This document shows, in pieces, positions 28,894 through 38,836 of a stretch of 38,836 nucleotides of DNA. The notes below the pieces were generated by a model that worked only from the letters and a program-made list of their open reading frames with translations, had not been told where the DNA came from and searched no databases. Every line of letters starts with the position of its first letter. Within the stretch, counting starts at the first letter, position 1. Both the position numbers and the translations under genes were made by a program. Origin of the DNA: Pseudomonas mangiferae (GTDB lineage: Bacteria > Pseudomonadota > Gammaproteobacteria > Pseudomonadales > Pseudomonadaceae); contig NZ_VJOY01000023.1 in the NCBI RefSeq assembly GCF_007109405.1, forward strand, positions 1 to 38,836. The letters are read 5' to 3'.

Positions 28894-29283
28894 TCAGGCA
28901 TCGTCGCCCTCGCCTTCGCCCGCGCGGCCCTGCTTGCCGTGGGGCGTCGGCCGGCCGTGCTCGTCCAGGTTGACGTAGACGATCCGTTCCACGGTGAGGA
29001 TCGACTTGCGCGTCACCAGGTTGCGCACCTCGCAGCGCAGGGTCAGGGAGGTACGGCCGAAGGCGGCGACTGACAGCCCCAGCTCCACCATGTCGCCGAG
29101 GCCCGCGGAGCTGACGAAGTTGATCTCCGACATGTACTTGGTCACCACCCGCGGGTTGTCCAGCTGCAGGATCGCGTAGATGGCCGACTCCTCGTCGATC
29201 CAGCGCAGCAGGCTGCCGCCGAACAGGGAACCGTTGGGGTTGAGGTCTTCGGGCTTGACCCACTTGCGGGTGTGGAAATCCAT
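28894..29283 (-). CDS. Hotdog-fold acyl-CoA thioesterase, YciA-like, 129 aa
   Basis: The protein begins [20 protein letters not shown] and continues [18 protein letters not shown], the conserved hotdog block of YciA/acyl-CoA hydrolases with the catalytic acidic residue in WIDE. A segment [20 protein letters not shown] then follows, as in this family. It would hydrolyse acyl-CoA thioesters in the cytoplasm. The start at 29283 has no strong Shine-Dalgarno sequence; the long open frame upstream would run into the ahcY promoter and is rejected. The C-terminal tail is short and acidic (EGEGDDA). It is divergent from ahcY. Confidence 0.85.
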   Translation of the reverse strand: MDFHTRKWVKPEDLNPNGSLFGGSLLRWIDEESAIYAILQLDNPRVVTKYMSEINFVSSAGLGDMVELGLSVAAFGRTSLTLRCEVRNLVTRKSILTVERIVYVNLDEHGRPTPHGKQGRAGEGEGDDA

Positions 29284-29359
29284 GTGGCGGCGGCTCGCGA
29301 ACGCGGGAAAGCCGCCATCATCGCAGGTTTCCCTGAAGGCCGCCGGGACGACGAAAGGC

Positions 29360-29388
29360 TTGGGCTGCACCGACGAGCGGGCTATACT
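29360..29388 (+). promoter_or_regulatory. Sigma70 promoter of ahcY
   Basis: TTGGGC (29360-29365), a 17-nt spacer and TATACT (29383-29388). The predicted transcript start near 29395 leaves about 40 nt before the riboswitch. Confidence 0.65.
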
Positions 29389-29433
29389 CGCGCGGTTGCA
29401 CCAGGCGGCCTCCCGGTCGCCTTCCGCCACCCA

Positions 29434-29494
29434 TCCGAGGGGCGCTGCAGCGGGCCGTCCGAGCGATGCGTCCGTCAGGCTCGGAGGGAGCGCG
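29434..29494 (+). promoter_or_regulatory. S-adenosylhomocysteine (SAH) riboswitch
   Basis: The core CCGAGGGGCGCTGCAGCGG starts at 29435, and CAGGCTCGG at 29476-29484 closes helix P1 (CCGAG 29435-29439 with CTCGG 29480-29484). GCGCT (29442-29446) can pair with AGCGC (29489-29493) to form the pseudoknot known for this class. The conserved strings and the place directly upstream of ahcY match the SAH riboswitch found in Pseudomonas and related bacteria. Binding of SAH raises expression of the gene that removes it. Confidence 0.88.
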
Positions 29495-29537
29495 TCCCCA
29501 CGGTGGCCATCGCGGCCCTGTAAACGCACAACGGCGC

Positions 29538-29560
29538 CCATTCGCACACCACGAATGGAG
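29538..29560 (+). promoter_or_regulatory. Hairpin covering the ahcY ribosome binding site
   Basis: CCATTCG (29538-29544), 7-nt loop, CGAATGG (29552-29558) is a perfect 7-bp stem whose 3' arm takes in the first two bases of the Shine-Dalgarno GGAG (29557-29560). It may be the expression platform of the riboswitch just upstream, acting on translation. Confidence 0.5.
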
Positions 29561-29569
29561 AACGCTTCG

Positions 29570-30979
<1,410 letters not shown>

Positions 30980-30988
30980 TACGGGAAC

Positions 30989-31009
30989 GGGCGGGCCTGT
31001 GGCCCGCCC
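30989..31009 (+). terminator. GC-rich hairpin between ahcY and metF
   Basis: GGGCGGGCC, loop TGT, GGCCCGCCC: a perfect 9-bp stem 10 nt after the ahcY stop. There is no T run, so it may only partly stop transcription or may set the relative level of ahcY and metF messages. Confidence 0.5.
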
Positions 31010-31079
31010 ACCACGTCCGCCCGGCCGGGGGGCATCCTACCCTCCCCGGCCACCCGACTCCGCGCTCAAGGAATCCGTG

Positions 31080-31928
31080 ATGACGTCTTCCCGTTCCTCG
31101 ATCAGCTTCGAGTTCTTCCCCACCAAGACCGAGGCCGGCCACGAAAAACTGCTGGAGAACGCGCACCGCCTGGCGCTCCGGCAACCCGACTTCTTCTCCT
31201 GCACCTACGGTGCCGGGGGCTCCACCCGCGACCGCACCCTGGAAACCGTGCTGCAGCTGGACCGCGAGGTGAAGGTCCAGACCGCGCCGCACCTGTCCTG
31301 CGTCGGCGACACCAAGGCCGAGCTGCGCACCCTGCTGGGGCGCTACCGCGAGGCGGGCATCCGCCGCATCGTCGCCCTGCGCGGCGACCTGCCCTCGGGC
31401 ATGGGCATGGCCAGCGGCGAGCTGCGCTACGCCAACGAACTGGTGGAGTTCATCCGCCAGGAGACCGGCGAGCATTTCCACATCGAAGTGGCCGCCTACC
31501 CGGAGACTCATCCCCAGGCCCGCAACTTCGACGTCGACCTGGCGAACTTCGTGCGCAAGGCCCGGGCCGGCGCCAGCAGCGCCATCACCCAGTACTTCTT
31601 CAACGCCGACAGCTACTTCTATTTCGTCGAGCGGGTTCGGGCACAGGGGGTCGAGATCCCGATCATCCCCGGGATCATGCCCATCACCAACTACAGCAAG
31701 CTGGCGCGCTTCTCCGATGCCTGCGGCACGGAAATCCCGCGCTGGATACGCAAGCAGCTGGAGTCCTACGGCGACGACACGGCCAGCATCCTCGCCTTCG
31801 GCGAGCAGGTGATGACGCAGCTCTGCGAGCGCCTGCTGGCAGGCGGCGCGCCGGGGCTGCACTTCTATACCCTGAACCAGGCCGAGCCGAGCCTGGCCCT
31901 GTGCGACAACCTCGGCCTGTCGCGCTGA
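31080..31928 (+). CDS. metF: 5,10-methylenetetrahydrofolate reductase, 282 aa
   Basis: This flavoprotein makes 5-methyltetrahydrofolate, the methyl donor for methionine synthesis. Signatures are SFEFFPTKTEAG at the N-terminus, SCTYGAGGSTRDRT, the segment RRIVALRGDLPSGMG, and late GIMPITNYSKLARFS. The start at 31080 (MTSSRSSISFEFFPT) has AAGGA 8 nt upstream. It lies 100 nt after ahcY, and together with metK upstream it makes most of a SAM cycle in one place. The length is normal. Confidence 0.96.
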   Translation: MTSSRSSISFEFFPTKTEAGHEKLLENAHRLALRQPDFFSCTYGAGGSTRDRTLETVLQLDREVKVQTAPHLSCVGDTKAELRTLLGRYREAGIRRIVALRGDLPSGMGMASGELRYANELVEFIRQETGEHFHIEVAAYPETHPQARNFDVDLANFVRKARAGASSAITQYFFNADSYFYFVERVRAQGVEIPIIPGIMPITNYSKLARFSDACGTEIPRWIRKQLESYGDDTASILAFGEQVMTQLCERLLAGGAPGLHFYTLNQAEPSLALCDNLGLSR

Positions 31929-32022
31929 CCCTCGCGCGGGCCCCGGCGACCTGCCGGGCGCCCGCCGATGCCGCTTCGGGCAACCGTCGAACGGGGGTAG
32001 CGGTGCGACCGCCCGCCTCTGT

Positions 32023-32191
32023 TATACTCGGCGCTCCCGCCAGGCTTACGCCCGGACGCTCGGCCTCTCTCGGCCCAGCGGGACCGGACGGGATCCCCTC
32101 CTGACGAGCCTCCTGCGCGGAGCGCTCGTCCACCGGCGATTCAAGCCAGGCTGATTCCATCGGGCCCAGCCCCCACTAGACAGGATCTCTC
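32023..32191 (+). promoter_or_regulatory. Probable -10 box and long leader of rhlE
   Basis: TATACT at 32023-32028 is a good -10 box; the matching -35 is weak. If used, the leader is about 155 nt, GC-rich and able to fold. Long leaders are seen for cold-induced helicase genes, but no specific element was recognised. In the rest of 31929-32191 nothing else stands out. Confidence 0.4.
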
Positions 32192-34012
<1,821 letters not shown>

Positions 34013-34047
34013 TGACACCGGGCGGCCGCGGCCGCCCTTGCCAGAAC

Positions 34048-34079
34048 GAAAAACGCCGGCCCTTGGGCCGGCGTTTTTC
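34048..34079. terminator. Bidirectional terminator between rhlE and the YceI gene
   Basis: GAAAAACGCCGGCCC, TT, GGGCCGGCGTTTTTC is an almost perfect palindrome with A and T runs on both sides. It ends rhlE on the plus strand and the convergent YceI gene on the minus strand. Confidence 0.95.
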
Positions 34080-34094
34080 TTTTCCGGGAGCGCG

Positions 34095-34667
34095 TTACTT
34101 GCGCACGCCCTCGAAGGAGATGATCAGTTCCAGCTCTTGGGAGGCCGGGCCCGGGCCCTTCATGCCGAAGTCTTCCAGCTTGAGGGTGGTATCGCCTTCG
34201 AAGCCGGCGCGGTAGCCGCCCCACGGGTCCTTGCCCTCACCGAGGAACTTGGCCTTGATCACCACCGGCTTGGTCACGCCGTTGAGGGTCAGGTTGCCGG
34301 TAATGTCGGCAGTGTCCTTGCCGGTGGACTTCACCGCGGTGGATTCGAAAGACGCGGTCGGGTTCTTCTCGACGTTCAGGTACTCGGCGCTGCGCAGGTG
34401 CTTGTCGCGCTCGGCGTGGTTGGTGTCGACGCTGGCGGTCTTCAGGTCGACCTTCACCTTGCTCGCCTCGGGCTTGGCGGCATCGAAGCTGAAGCTGCCA
34501 TCGAAGTCCTTGAAGGTGCCGTAGATCCAGCTGTAGCCCAGGTGGCTGATCTTGAAGGTGACGAAGGCGTGCTGGCCTTCCTTGTCGATCTGGTAGTCGG
34601 CGGCCATGGCCTGACCGGCGAACATGGCGACGCCCAGGGTCAGGCCGGCGAGGGTTTTCTTCAACAT
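34095..34667 (-). CDS. YceI family periplasmic protein, 190 aa
   Basis: A signal peptide ([20 protein letters not shown] then MA-ADYQ) precedes a YceI lipocalin-like barrel: [40 protein letters not shown] and [20 protein letters not shown]. Family members bind isoprenoid lipids such as ubiquinone-8 or its precursors. In P. aeruginosa the orthologue at this place has also been described as a secreted protease (PasP); the sequence does not show a protease motif. The neighbouring cytochrome b561 gene in the same direction is the usual partner, which supports a quinone-related role. Confidence 0.92.
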   Translation of the reverse strand: MLKKTLAGLTLGVAMFAGQAMAADYQIDKEGQHAFVTFKISHLGYSWIYGTFKDFDGSFSFDAAKPEASKVKVDLKTASVDTNHAERDKHLRSAEYLNVEKNPTASFESTAVKSTGKDTADITGNLTLNGVTKPVVIKAKFLGEGKDPWGGYRAGFEGDTTLKLEDFGMKGPGPASQELELIISFEGVRK

Positions 34668-34735
34668 CGGTGGAGCTCCTTACGGGATGGTGAAACGGGA
34701 GTCGTCAGGTAACGACGGTTGATCGGGGGCGGACT

Positions 34736-35293
34736 TTAGGCTCGCCGTCCGGTACGGCCGAACATCCGCACCAGGGTGGCGTCGCGGTCGACGAAATGAT
34801 GCTTAAGGGCGGCCAGGGCATGGATCGCGGACAGCACCACCAGGGTCCAGGCCAGGTACAGGTGAATCTTGCCCGCCACGTCTTCCTGGTGCGGCAGGCC
34901 AGTGACGGTGGCCGGCACCTCGAACAGGCCGAACACGGCGATGCCACGGCCGTCGGCGGTGGAAATCAGGTAACCGGAGACCAGCAGGGCGAACAGCCCG
35001 AGGTATAGCAGCGCGTGGCCCGCCTTCACCGCCAGCCGGGTCGGCCGGCTGTGGACCAGGGCCGGGGGCGGCGGGCTGACGAAACGCCAGACCAGGCGGC
35101 CGACCATCACAACCAGCAGCACCAGCCCGATGCTCTTGTGCAACTCGGGGGCGGTGCGGTACCAGGGGCTGTAGTAGTCCTGGCCGACCATCCACAGGCC
35201 GAGGGCGAACATGCCGAAGAACACCAGCGCCACGCCCCAGTGCAGGAGGATCGCGACCAGGCCATAGCGGGAGGGGGAATTACGCCATTGCAT
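34736..35293 (-). CDS. Cytochrome b561, 185 aa
   Basis: This is an inner-membrane di-haem type protein with four membrane helices and paired histidines: LLHWGVAL in helix 1, ELHKSIGL in helix 2, GHALLYLG in helix 3, and IHLYLAWTLVVLSAIHALAA in helix 4 followed by KHHF. Members pass electrons between quinol and other carriers; E. coli YodB/CybB are examples, and some act in superoxide removal. The start at 35293 (MQWRNSPSRYGLVAILL) is favoured over the longer frame; the ribosome binding site is weak. It is 68 nt upstream of the YceI gene and probably transcribed with it. Confidence 0.9.
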   Translation of the reverse strand: MQWRNSPSRYGLVAILLHWGVALVFFGMFALGLWMVGQDYYSPWYRTAPELHKSIGLVLLVVMVGRLVWRFVSPPPPALVHSRPTRLAVKAGHALLYLGLFALLVSGYLISTADGRGIAVFGLFEVPATVTGLPHQEDVAGKIHLYLAWTLVVLSAIHALAALKHHFVDRDATLVRMFGRTGRRA

Positions 35294-35449
35294 GAAAAAA
35301 CCGTCCGGGCCAAAGGATGGGGTACAGCCTAACGGCAAATCTATCGAATTAAAGCGGAAAATTTCGCTTTGAAATATCGAGCAAACAGATGGTTGCCCGG
35401 TGCCCTCGGGCAGACGGCACGGGCGGAGCCAGGGGGCGGGGACGCACAC

Positions 35450-35472
35450 GGCGCCGGCGCAAGGCCGGCGCC
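35450..35472 (-). terminator. Hairpin after the amine oxidase gene
   Basis: GGCGCCGGC, 5-nt loop, GCCGGCGCC: a perfect 9-bp stem about 11 nt beyond the stop at 35483. No T run follows on the minus strand. Confidence 0.5.
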
Positions 35473-35482
35473 GCGCGGAGGA

Positions 35483-36967
35483 TCAGTTGAACAGGCGGGA
35501 GAAGAAACCCTTCTCCGCCGGCTCGCCGGCCTTGGCCGGGGTGGCGGGCGCCGGCGTCGCGCTGGCGACCTGCTCGTCCACCGGCTCGACCGGCTTGCCG
35601 GCCAGCAGGGTCTGGGCCTGGTTGGCGGCCCGCTCACCACTGCGCAGGGCGCCTTCCAGGGTGCCGGGGTAAAGCGCATCGGTGTGCTCGCCGGCGAAGA
35701 TCACCCGGCCCAGGGGCTTTTCCCACATCCGCCAGTAGAGGCTGATCTCGCCAGGCCCATAGGCCAGGTAGGACCCGCCGAACATCGGGTCCTTGCCGTA
35801 GCGGCGCAGCTCGTAGCCATTGAAGAACTCCCGGGCGCCGGGGTAGAGGCGGTCGAAGCGGATCAGCACCTGATCCACCAGCTGCTTGTCGCCGAAGGCC
35901 TGCATCAGCCGGGCATTGTCACCCGACAGGTTGATCAGCAGGTTGGCGCCGCCCTTCAGGGCCGGCTCGGCCCACAGCATCCCCAGGCCCTGGTCGCTGT
36001 AGACCTCGCCGCTCAAGCGGGTCTTGCCCCACACCGGCTTCTTGAACTTCAACAGCATCTGGTCGCGCCAGCCGTAGTTGATATCTTTCAGGGAGCGCTG
36101 CTGCAGCGGGGTCAGGGCCGGGGTCATGGCGATCTTGTCGAGGGCCGCCAGGGGCACGGTGAGCACCACGTAGTCGGCGCTGTAGCCGGTGGGGCCGACC
36201 TTGACCGTGGCCTTGTCCTTCTCCTGGACGATGGCCGAGACGCGAGCACCGGTCTTCACCGTCTTCAGCTTGCCGGCGAACGCCTGGGCCAGGACCTGGC
36301 TGCCGCCCGGCAGGCGCGCGGCGCGCATGTCGGCGTCCGGCAGGCCGCGGTAGACCCGGGCCTGCTGAGCGAGGTAGAGCAGCGAGAGGCGCGACGGCTC
36401 GTCGTAGCGGGAGCGGATGCGCTGGTCCACCAGGGCGCGGCTCACCGGCGGCAGCGCCAGCTTGTCCAGCCAGCGCTTGGCGCTGATGGCGTCGAGGGAC
36501 TTCAGGGTGGTGCTGGCCAGCGGCTTGAGCGGGTCGCTGATGGAAGCGGCCAGGTCGTCCAGGGTCTTGTCGAAACGCTTGAGGCCTTCGGCGACCTGGG
36601 GTGACTGCTTCTGCAGGTCGTCCTCGGAGAAGTAGTGGCCGTCGATCAGGTAGCCCGGGGTCCGCACGTAGTCCGGGGCGTCCACAGTCTTCAGCTTGAA
36701 TTCGTCCAGGTAGTGGTGCAGCGAGGGCTGTAGGCGGGGGCTGCCGATCCACTCGGTATTGGCCAGCCCGGATCGGCCGCCGATGCTCGGCCGTGACTCC
36801 AGAAGCGTCACCTGCCAGCCCTTCTCTTGGAGTTCGTAGGCGGCGGTGAGGCCGGACATGCCACCTCCGATCACGATCGCCGTCGGCTGCCTGTCCTTGC
36901 CCAGCGCCAGCGCGCTGAAGAGTCCCATCGCCACCAGCGCGCACGCGCGCACCCAGCCTGCCGACAT
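35483..36967 (-). CDS. Exported flavin monoamine oxidase family protein, 494 aa
   Basis: The N-terminus has a signal-like segment (RACALVAMGLFSALALGK), then the FAD-binding IVIGGGMSGLTAAYELQEKG and LLESRPSIGGRS. The C-terminal FAD block IFAGEHTDALYPGTLEGAL is also intact. Between them lies an amine-oxidase substrate domain. Substrates in this family are polyamines or other amines, and the signal suggests periplasmic action, but the true substrate is not known. The start at 36967 has GGGGGAG about 9 nt upstream; a much longer open frame runs antisense through bioA and is a shadow. The last 40 residues are Ala/Pro-rich. It is divergent from bioA, like PA0421 in P. aeruginosa. Confidence 0.88.
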   Translation of the reverse strand: MSAGWVRACALVAMGLFSALALGKDRQPTAIVIGGGMSGLTAAYELQEKGWQVTLLESRPSIGGRSGLANTEWIGSPRLQPSLHHYLDEFKLKTVDAPDYVRTPGYLIDGHYFSEDDLQKQSPQVAEGLKRFDKTLDDLAASISDPLKPLASTTLKSLDAISAKRWLDKLALPPVSRALVDQRIRSRYDEPSRLSLLYLAQQARVYRGLPDADMRAARLPGGSQVLAQAFAGKLKTVKTGARVSAIVQEKDKATVKVGPTGYSADYVVLTVPLAALDKIAMTPALTPLQQRSLKDINYGWRDQMLLKFKKPVWGKTRLSGEVYSDQGLGMLWAEPALKGGANLLINLSGDNARLMQAFGDKQLVDQVLIRFDRLYPGAREFFNGYELRRYGKDPMFGGSYLAYGPGEISLYWRMWEKPLGRVIFAGEHTDALYPGTLEGALRSGERAANQAQTLLAGKPVEPVDEQVASATPAPATPAKAGEPAEKGFFSRLFN

Positions 36968-37087
36968 TGCCGCCACTCCCCCGCTATCAAAGAGCGCGCA
37001 GGATACGATAGCGCCCACAGGCCGGCCAGCCGTATTCCGTCGACTCGATCTGGTAGGCTGCGCGGCCCGATGAACGAGGAAACGCCC

Positions 37088-38494
37088 ATGAGCCTGAACG
37101 CCGACTGGATGCAACGCGACCTCGCCGTGCTGTGGCACCCCTGCACCCAGATGAAGGACCACGAGCGACTGCCGGTGGTGCCGATTCGTCGCGGCGAAGG
37201 GGTCTGGCTGGAGGACTTCGACGGCAAGCGCTACCTGGACGCCGTCAGTTCCTGGTGGGTCAACGTCTTCGGCCACGCCAACCCGCGCATCGGCGACCGC
37301 ATCAAGTCGCAGCTGGACGAACTGGAACACGTGATGCTGGCCGGCTTCACCCATCCGCCGGTGGTGGAGTTGTCCGAGCGCCTGGTGGCGATCACCCCGC
37401 CGGGCCTGTCCCGGGTGTTCTACGCGGACAACGGGTCCTCGGGCATCGAGGTGGCGCTGAAGATGAGCCACCACTACTGGATCAACGTCGGCCAGCCGGG
37501 CAAGCGGCGCTTCGTCACCCTGAGCAACAGCTACCACGGCGAGACGGTGGCGGCCATGTCGGTGGGGGACGTGGCGCTGTTCACCGAGACCTACAAGGCG
37601 CTGCTGCTGGACAGCCTCAAGGTGCCCAGCCCGGACTGCTACCTGCGCCCGGAGGGCATGGACTGGGAAACCCACTCGCGGCAGATGTTCGCCCACATGG
37701 AGCGCACCCTCGCCGAGCACCACCGGGAGGTCTCGGCGGTGATCGTCGAGCCGCTGATCCAGGGCGCCGGCGGCATGCGCATGTACCACCCGGTGTACCT
37801 GCAGCTGCTGCGGGACGCCTGCGACCGCTACGGCGTGCACCTGATCCACGACGAGATCGCCGTGGGCTTCGGCCGCACCGGGACGATGTTCGCCTGCGAG
37901 CAGGCCGGCATCACCCCGGACTTCCTGGTGCTGTCCAAGGCCCTCACCGGCGGCTACCTGCCCATGGCCGCGGTGCTCACCACCGACACCGTGTACGCCG
38001 CCTTCTACGACGACTACGCCACCCTGCGGGCCTTCCTGCACTCCCACACCTACACCGGCAACCCCCTGGCCTGCGCGGCCGCCCTGGCCACCCTGGACAT
38101 CTTCGAGCAGGACCGGGTGATCGAGGCCAACCGGGCGCTGTCGGCCCGCATGGCCCAGGCCTGCGCTCACCTGGCCGACCATCCCCACGTGGCCGAGGTG
38201 CGCCAGACCGGCATGGCCCTGGCCATCGAGATGGTCGCCGACAAGGCCGGCAAGGTGCCCTACCCCTGGCAGGAACGCCGCGGCCTCGCCGTGTACCAGC
38301 ACGCCCTGTCCCGCGGTGCGCTGCTGCGGCCCCTGGGCAACGTGGTGTATTTCCTGCCGCCCTATGTCATCACCCCGGAGCAGATCGACTTCCTCGCCGA
38401 GGTCGCCACCGAAGGCATTGATCTGGCCACCCGCGACCGCGTACAGGTGGCCAGCGGCCTCGACCTCCACCCCAACCACCGCGACCCGGGTTGA
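37088..38494 (+). CDS. bioA: Adenosylmethionine-8-amino-7-oxononanoate aminotransferase, 468 aa
   Basis: This PLP enzyme makes 7,8-diaminopelargonate in biotin synthesis, using S-adenosylmethionine as amino donor. It has the BioA order: LWHPCTQMKDHERLPVVPI, then SSWWVNVFGHANPRI, the cofactor segment HDEIAVGFGRTGTMFACE, and LSKALTGGYLPMAAVL with the PLP lysine. The start at 37088 (MSLNADWMQRDLAVLW) uses GAGGAA 6 nt upstream; an ATG 18 nt earlier would put that site inside the gene. It is divergent from the amine oxidase gene across 120 nt. The last 25 residues look slightly extended. Confidence 0.96.
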   Translation: MSLNADWMQRDLAVLWHPCTQMKDHERLPVVPIRRGEGVWLEDFDGKRYLDAVSSWWVNVFGHANPRIGDRIKSQLDELEHVMLAGFTHPPVVELSERLVAITPPGLSRVFYADNGSSGIEVALKMSHHYWINVGQPGKRRFVTLSNSYHGETVAAMSVGDVALFTETYKALLLDSLKVPSPDCYLRPEGMDWETHSRQMFAHMERTLAEHHREVSAVIVEPLIQGAGGMRMYHPVYLQLLRDACDRYGVHLIHDEIAVGFGRTGTMFACEQAGITPDFLVLSKALTGGYLPMAAVLTTDTVYAAFYDDYATLRAFLHSHTYTGNPLACAAALATLDIFEQDRVIEANRALSARMAQACAHLADHPHVAEVRQTGMALAIEMVADKAGKVPYPWQERRGLAVYQHALSRGALLRPLGNVVYFLPPYVITPEQIDFLAEVATEGIDLATRDRVQVASGLDLHPNHRDPG

Positions 38495-38535
38495 AATAGC
38501 GGGAGGAGCCCGTTGCCCTTCATGTGCGGTCCACT

Positions 38536-38561
38536 GGTGGATGGGTGAAGCGTCATCCACC
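38536..38561. repeat. Palindromic intergenic repeat, inverted copy
   Basis: GGTGGATG ... CATCCACC followed by CTAC. This is the reverse of the GTAGGGTGGATG units further right. It lies 40 nt after the bioA stop. Confidence 0.7.
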
Positions 38562-38621
38562 CTACCCGGGCCCCTGAGGATGATCGCCCCTCATCCGCCG
38601 GAGACGCTGCCTAAATGGCCC

Positions 38622-38674
38622 GTAGGGTGGATGCCACCGTCTCATCCACCAAACCGCCACTCCAAAGCCGGGAT
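38622..38674. repeat. Palindromic intergenic repeat, copy 2
   Basis: GTAGGGTGGATG, a short centre, CATCCACC, then AAACCGCCACTCC and a GCCGGGAT end. It is nearly identical to the copy at 38729-38782, including the non-palindromic tail. Confidence 0.8.
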
Positions 38675-38728
38675 GACACCGCCTGCCCCCCCACCTCCTG
38701 GCCGACCACTCCATCCCCCCCCAGTCCC

Positions 38729-38782
38729 GTAGGGTGGATGACGCCGTCCTCATCCACCAAACCGCCACTCCGAGGCCAGGGA
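38729..38782. repeat. Palindromic intergenic repeat, copy 3
   Basis: GTAGGGTGGATG, centre ACGCCGTCCT, CATCCACC, then AAACCGCCACTCC and GCCAGGGAT. With the two other copies it fills most of the gene-free end of the window (38495-38836); no coding sequence is supported there. Such GTAGGGTGGAT repeats are scattered between genes in several Pseudomonas lineages as I recall. Confidence 0.8.
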
Positions 38783-38836
38783 TAAGACACCACCTGCCTC
38801 CACCGCCCTGATCACCGACCCGCCCCATCCCCCACG

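Noticed and set aside
37088-38560. Fusion of the amine oxidase with a 500-residue antisense extension over bioA
   Set aside because: The extension is low-complexity Val/Gly/Gln/His sequence antisense to a clear BioA; a good start with ribosome binding site exists at 36967.
38562-38828. Minus-strand frame with repeated GVAVWWMR peptides
   Set aside because: The repeated peptide comes from the palindromic intergenic repeats, not from a gene.

Overview
The window looks like chromosome of a high-GC gammaproteobacterium of the Pseudomonas group. The grounds are a tkt-epd-pgk-fba run, a metK gene preceded by an ArsR-methyltransferase gene, an ahcY-metF-rhlE run, and a YceI / cytochrome b561 / flavin amine oxidase / bioA end. 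All of these resemble Pseudomonas aeruginosa neighbourhoods as I remember them. The exact species cannot be read from the sequence alone. No tRNA, rRNA, transposase or intact phage gene was seen.

Layout. 1-2245: two exported proteins of unknown function on the minus strand, visibly lower in GC than the rest; the first is cut by the window edge inside a Pro-Thr repeat. 2246-5918: a two-gene surface-glycan unit, a polytopic membrane protein overlapping a fused double glycosyltransferase. 6506-9348: a 7TM diguanylate cyclase and a RarD-type transporter. 9349-10056: no gene, but a ladder of degenerate 29-nt units at 60-62 nt spacing (one 49-nt step) that resembles a decayed type I-E CRISPR array. 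10057-15110: periplasmic binding protein, PL7 alginate lyase, YgjP-type metalloprotein and an M9 collagenase.

15340-21494: central carbon block (fba, a MliC-like lipoprotein, a small lipoprotein, pgk, epd, tkt), all on the minus strand. 21634-23780: a TDT-family exporter divergent from its probable LysR regulator. 23827-26026: ArsR-methyltransferase regulator and metK. 26136-29283: ligB, a cytochrome c' lipoprotein, a Cys-rich exported protein and an acyl-CoA thioesterase. 29360-31928: ahcY behind an S-adenosylhomocysteine (SAH) riboswitch, then metF. 32192-34012: DEAD-box helicase RhlE. 34095-38494: YceI protein, cytochrome b561, flavin amine oxidase and divergent bioA. The last 340 bases are palindromic intergenic repeats.

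How the genes work together. MetK makes S-adenosylmethionine (SAM), AhcY removes the SAH product, and MetF supplies the methyl group for methionine regeneration. Three genes of this cycle therefore lie within 7 kb. They seem to carry two control layers: an SAH-sensing riboswitch in front of ahcY, and a DNA-binding protein with its own SAM-binding domain in front of metK. Tkt, Epd, Pgk and Fba form a sugar-phosphate block that also feeds erythrose-4-phosphate into pyridoxal phosphate synthesis.

The most unusual signals are the degenerate CRISPR-like ladder with a different paired stem in each unit, and the near-leaderless promoter with an operator palindrome in front of the ArsR-methyltransferase gene.
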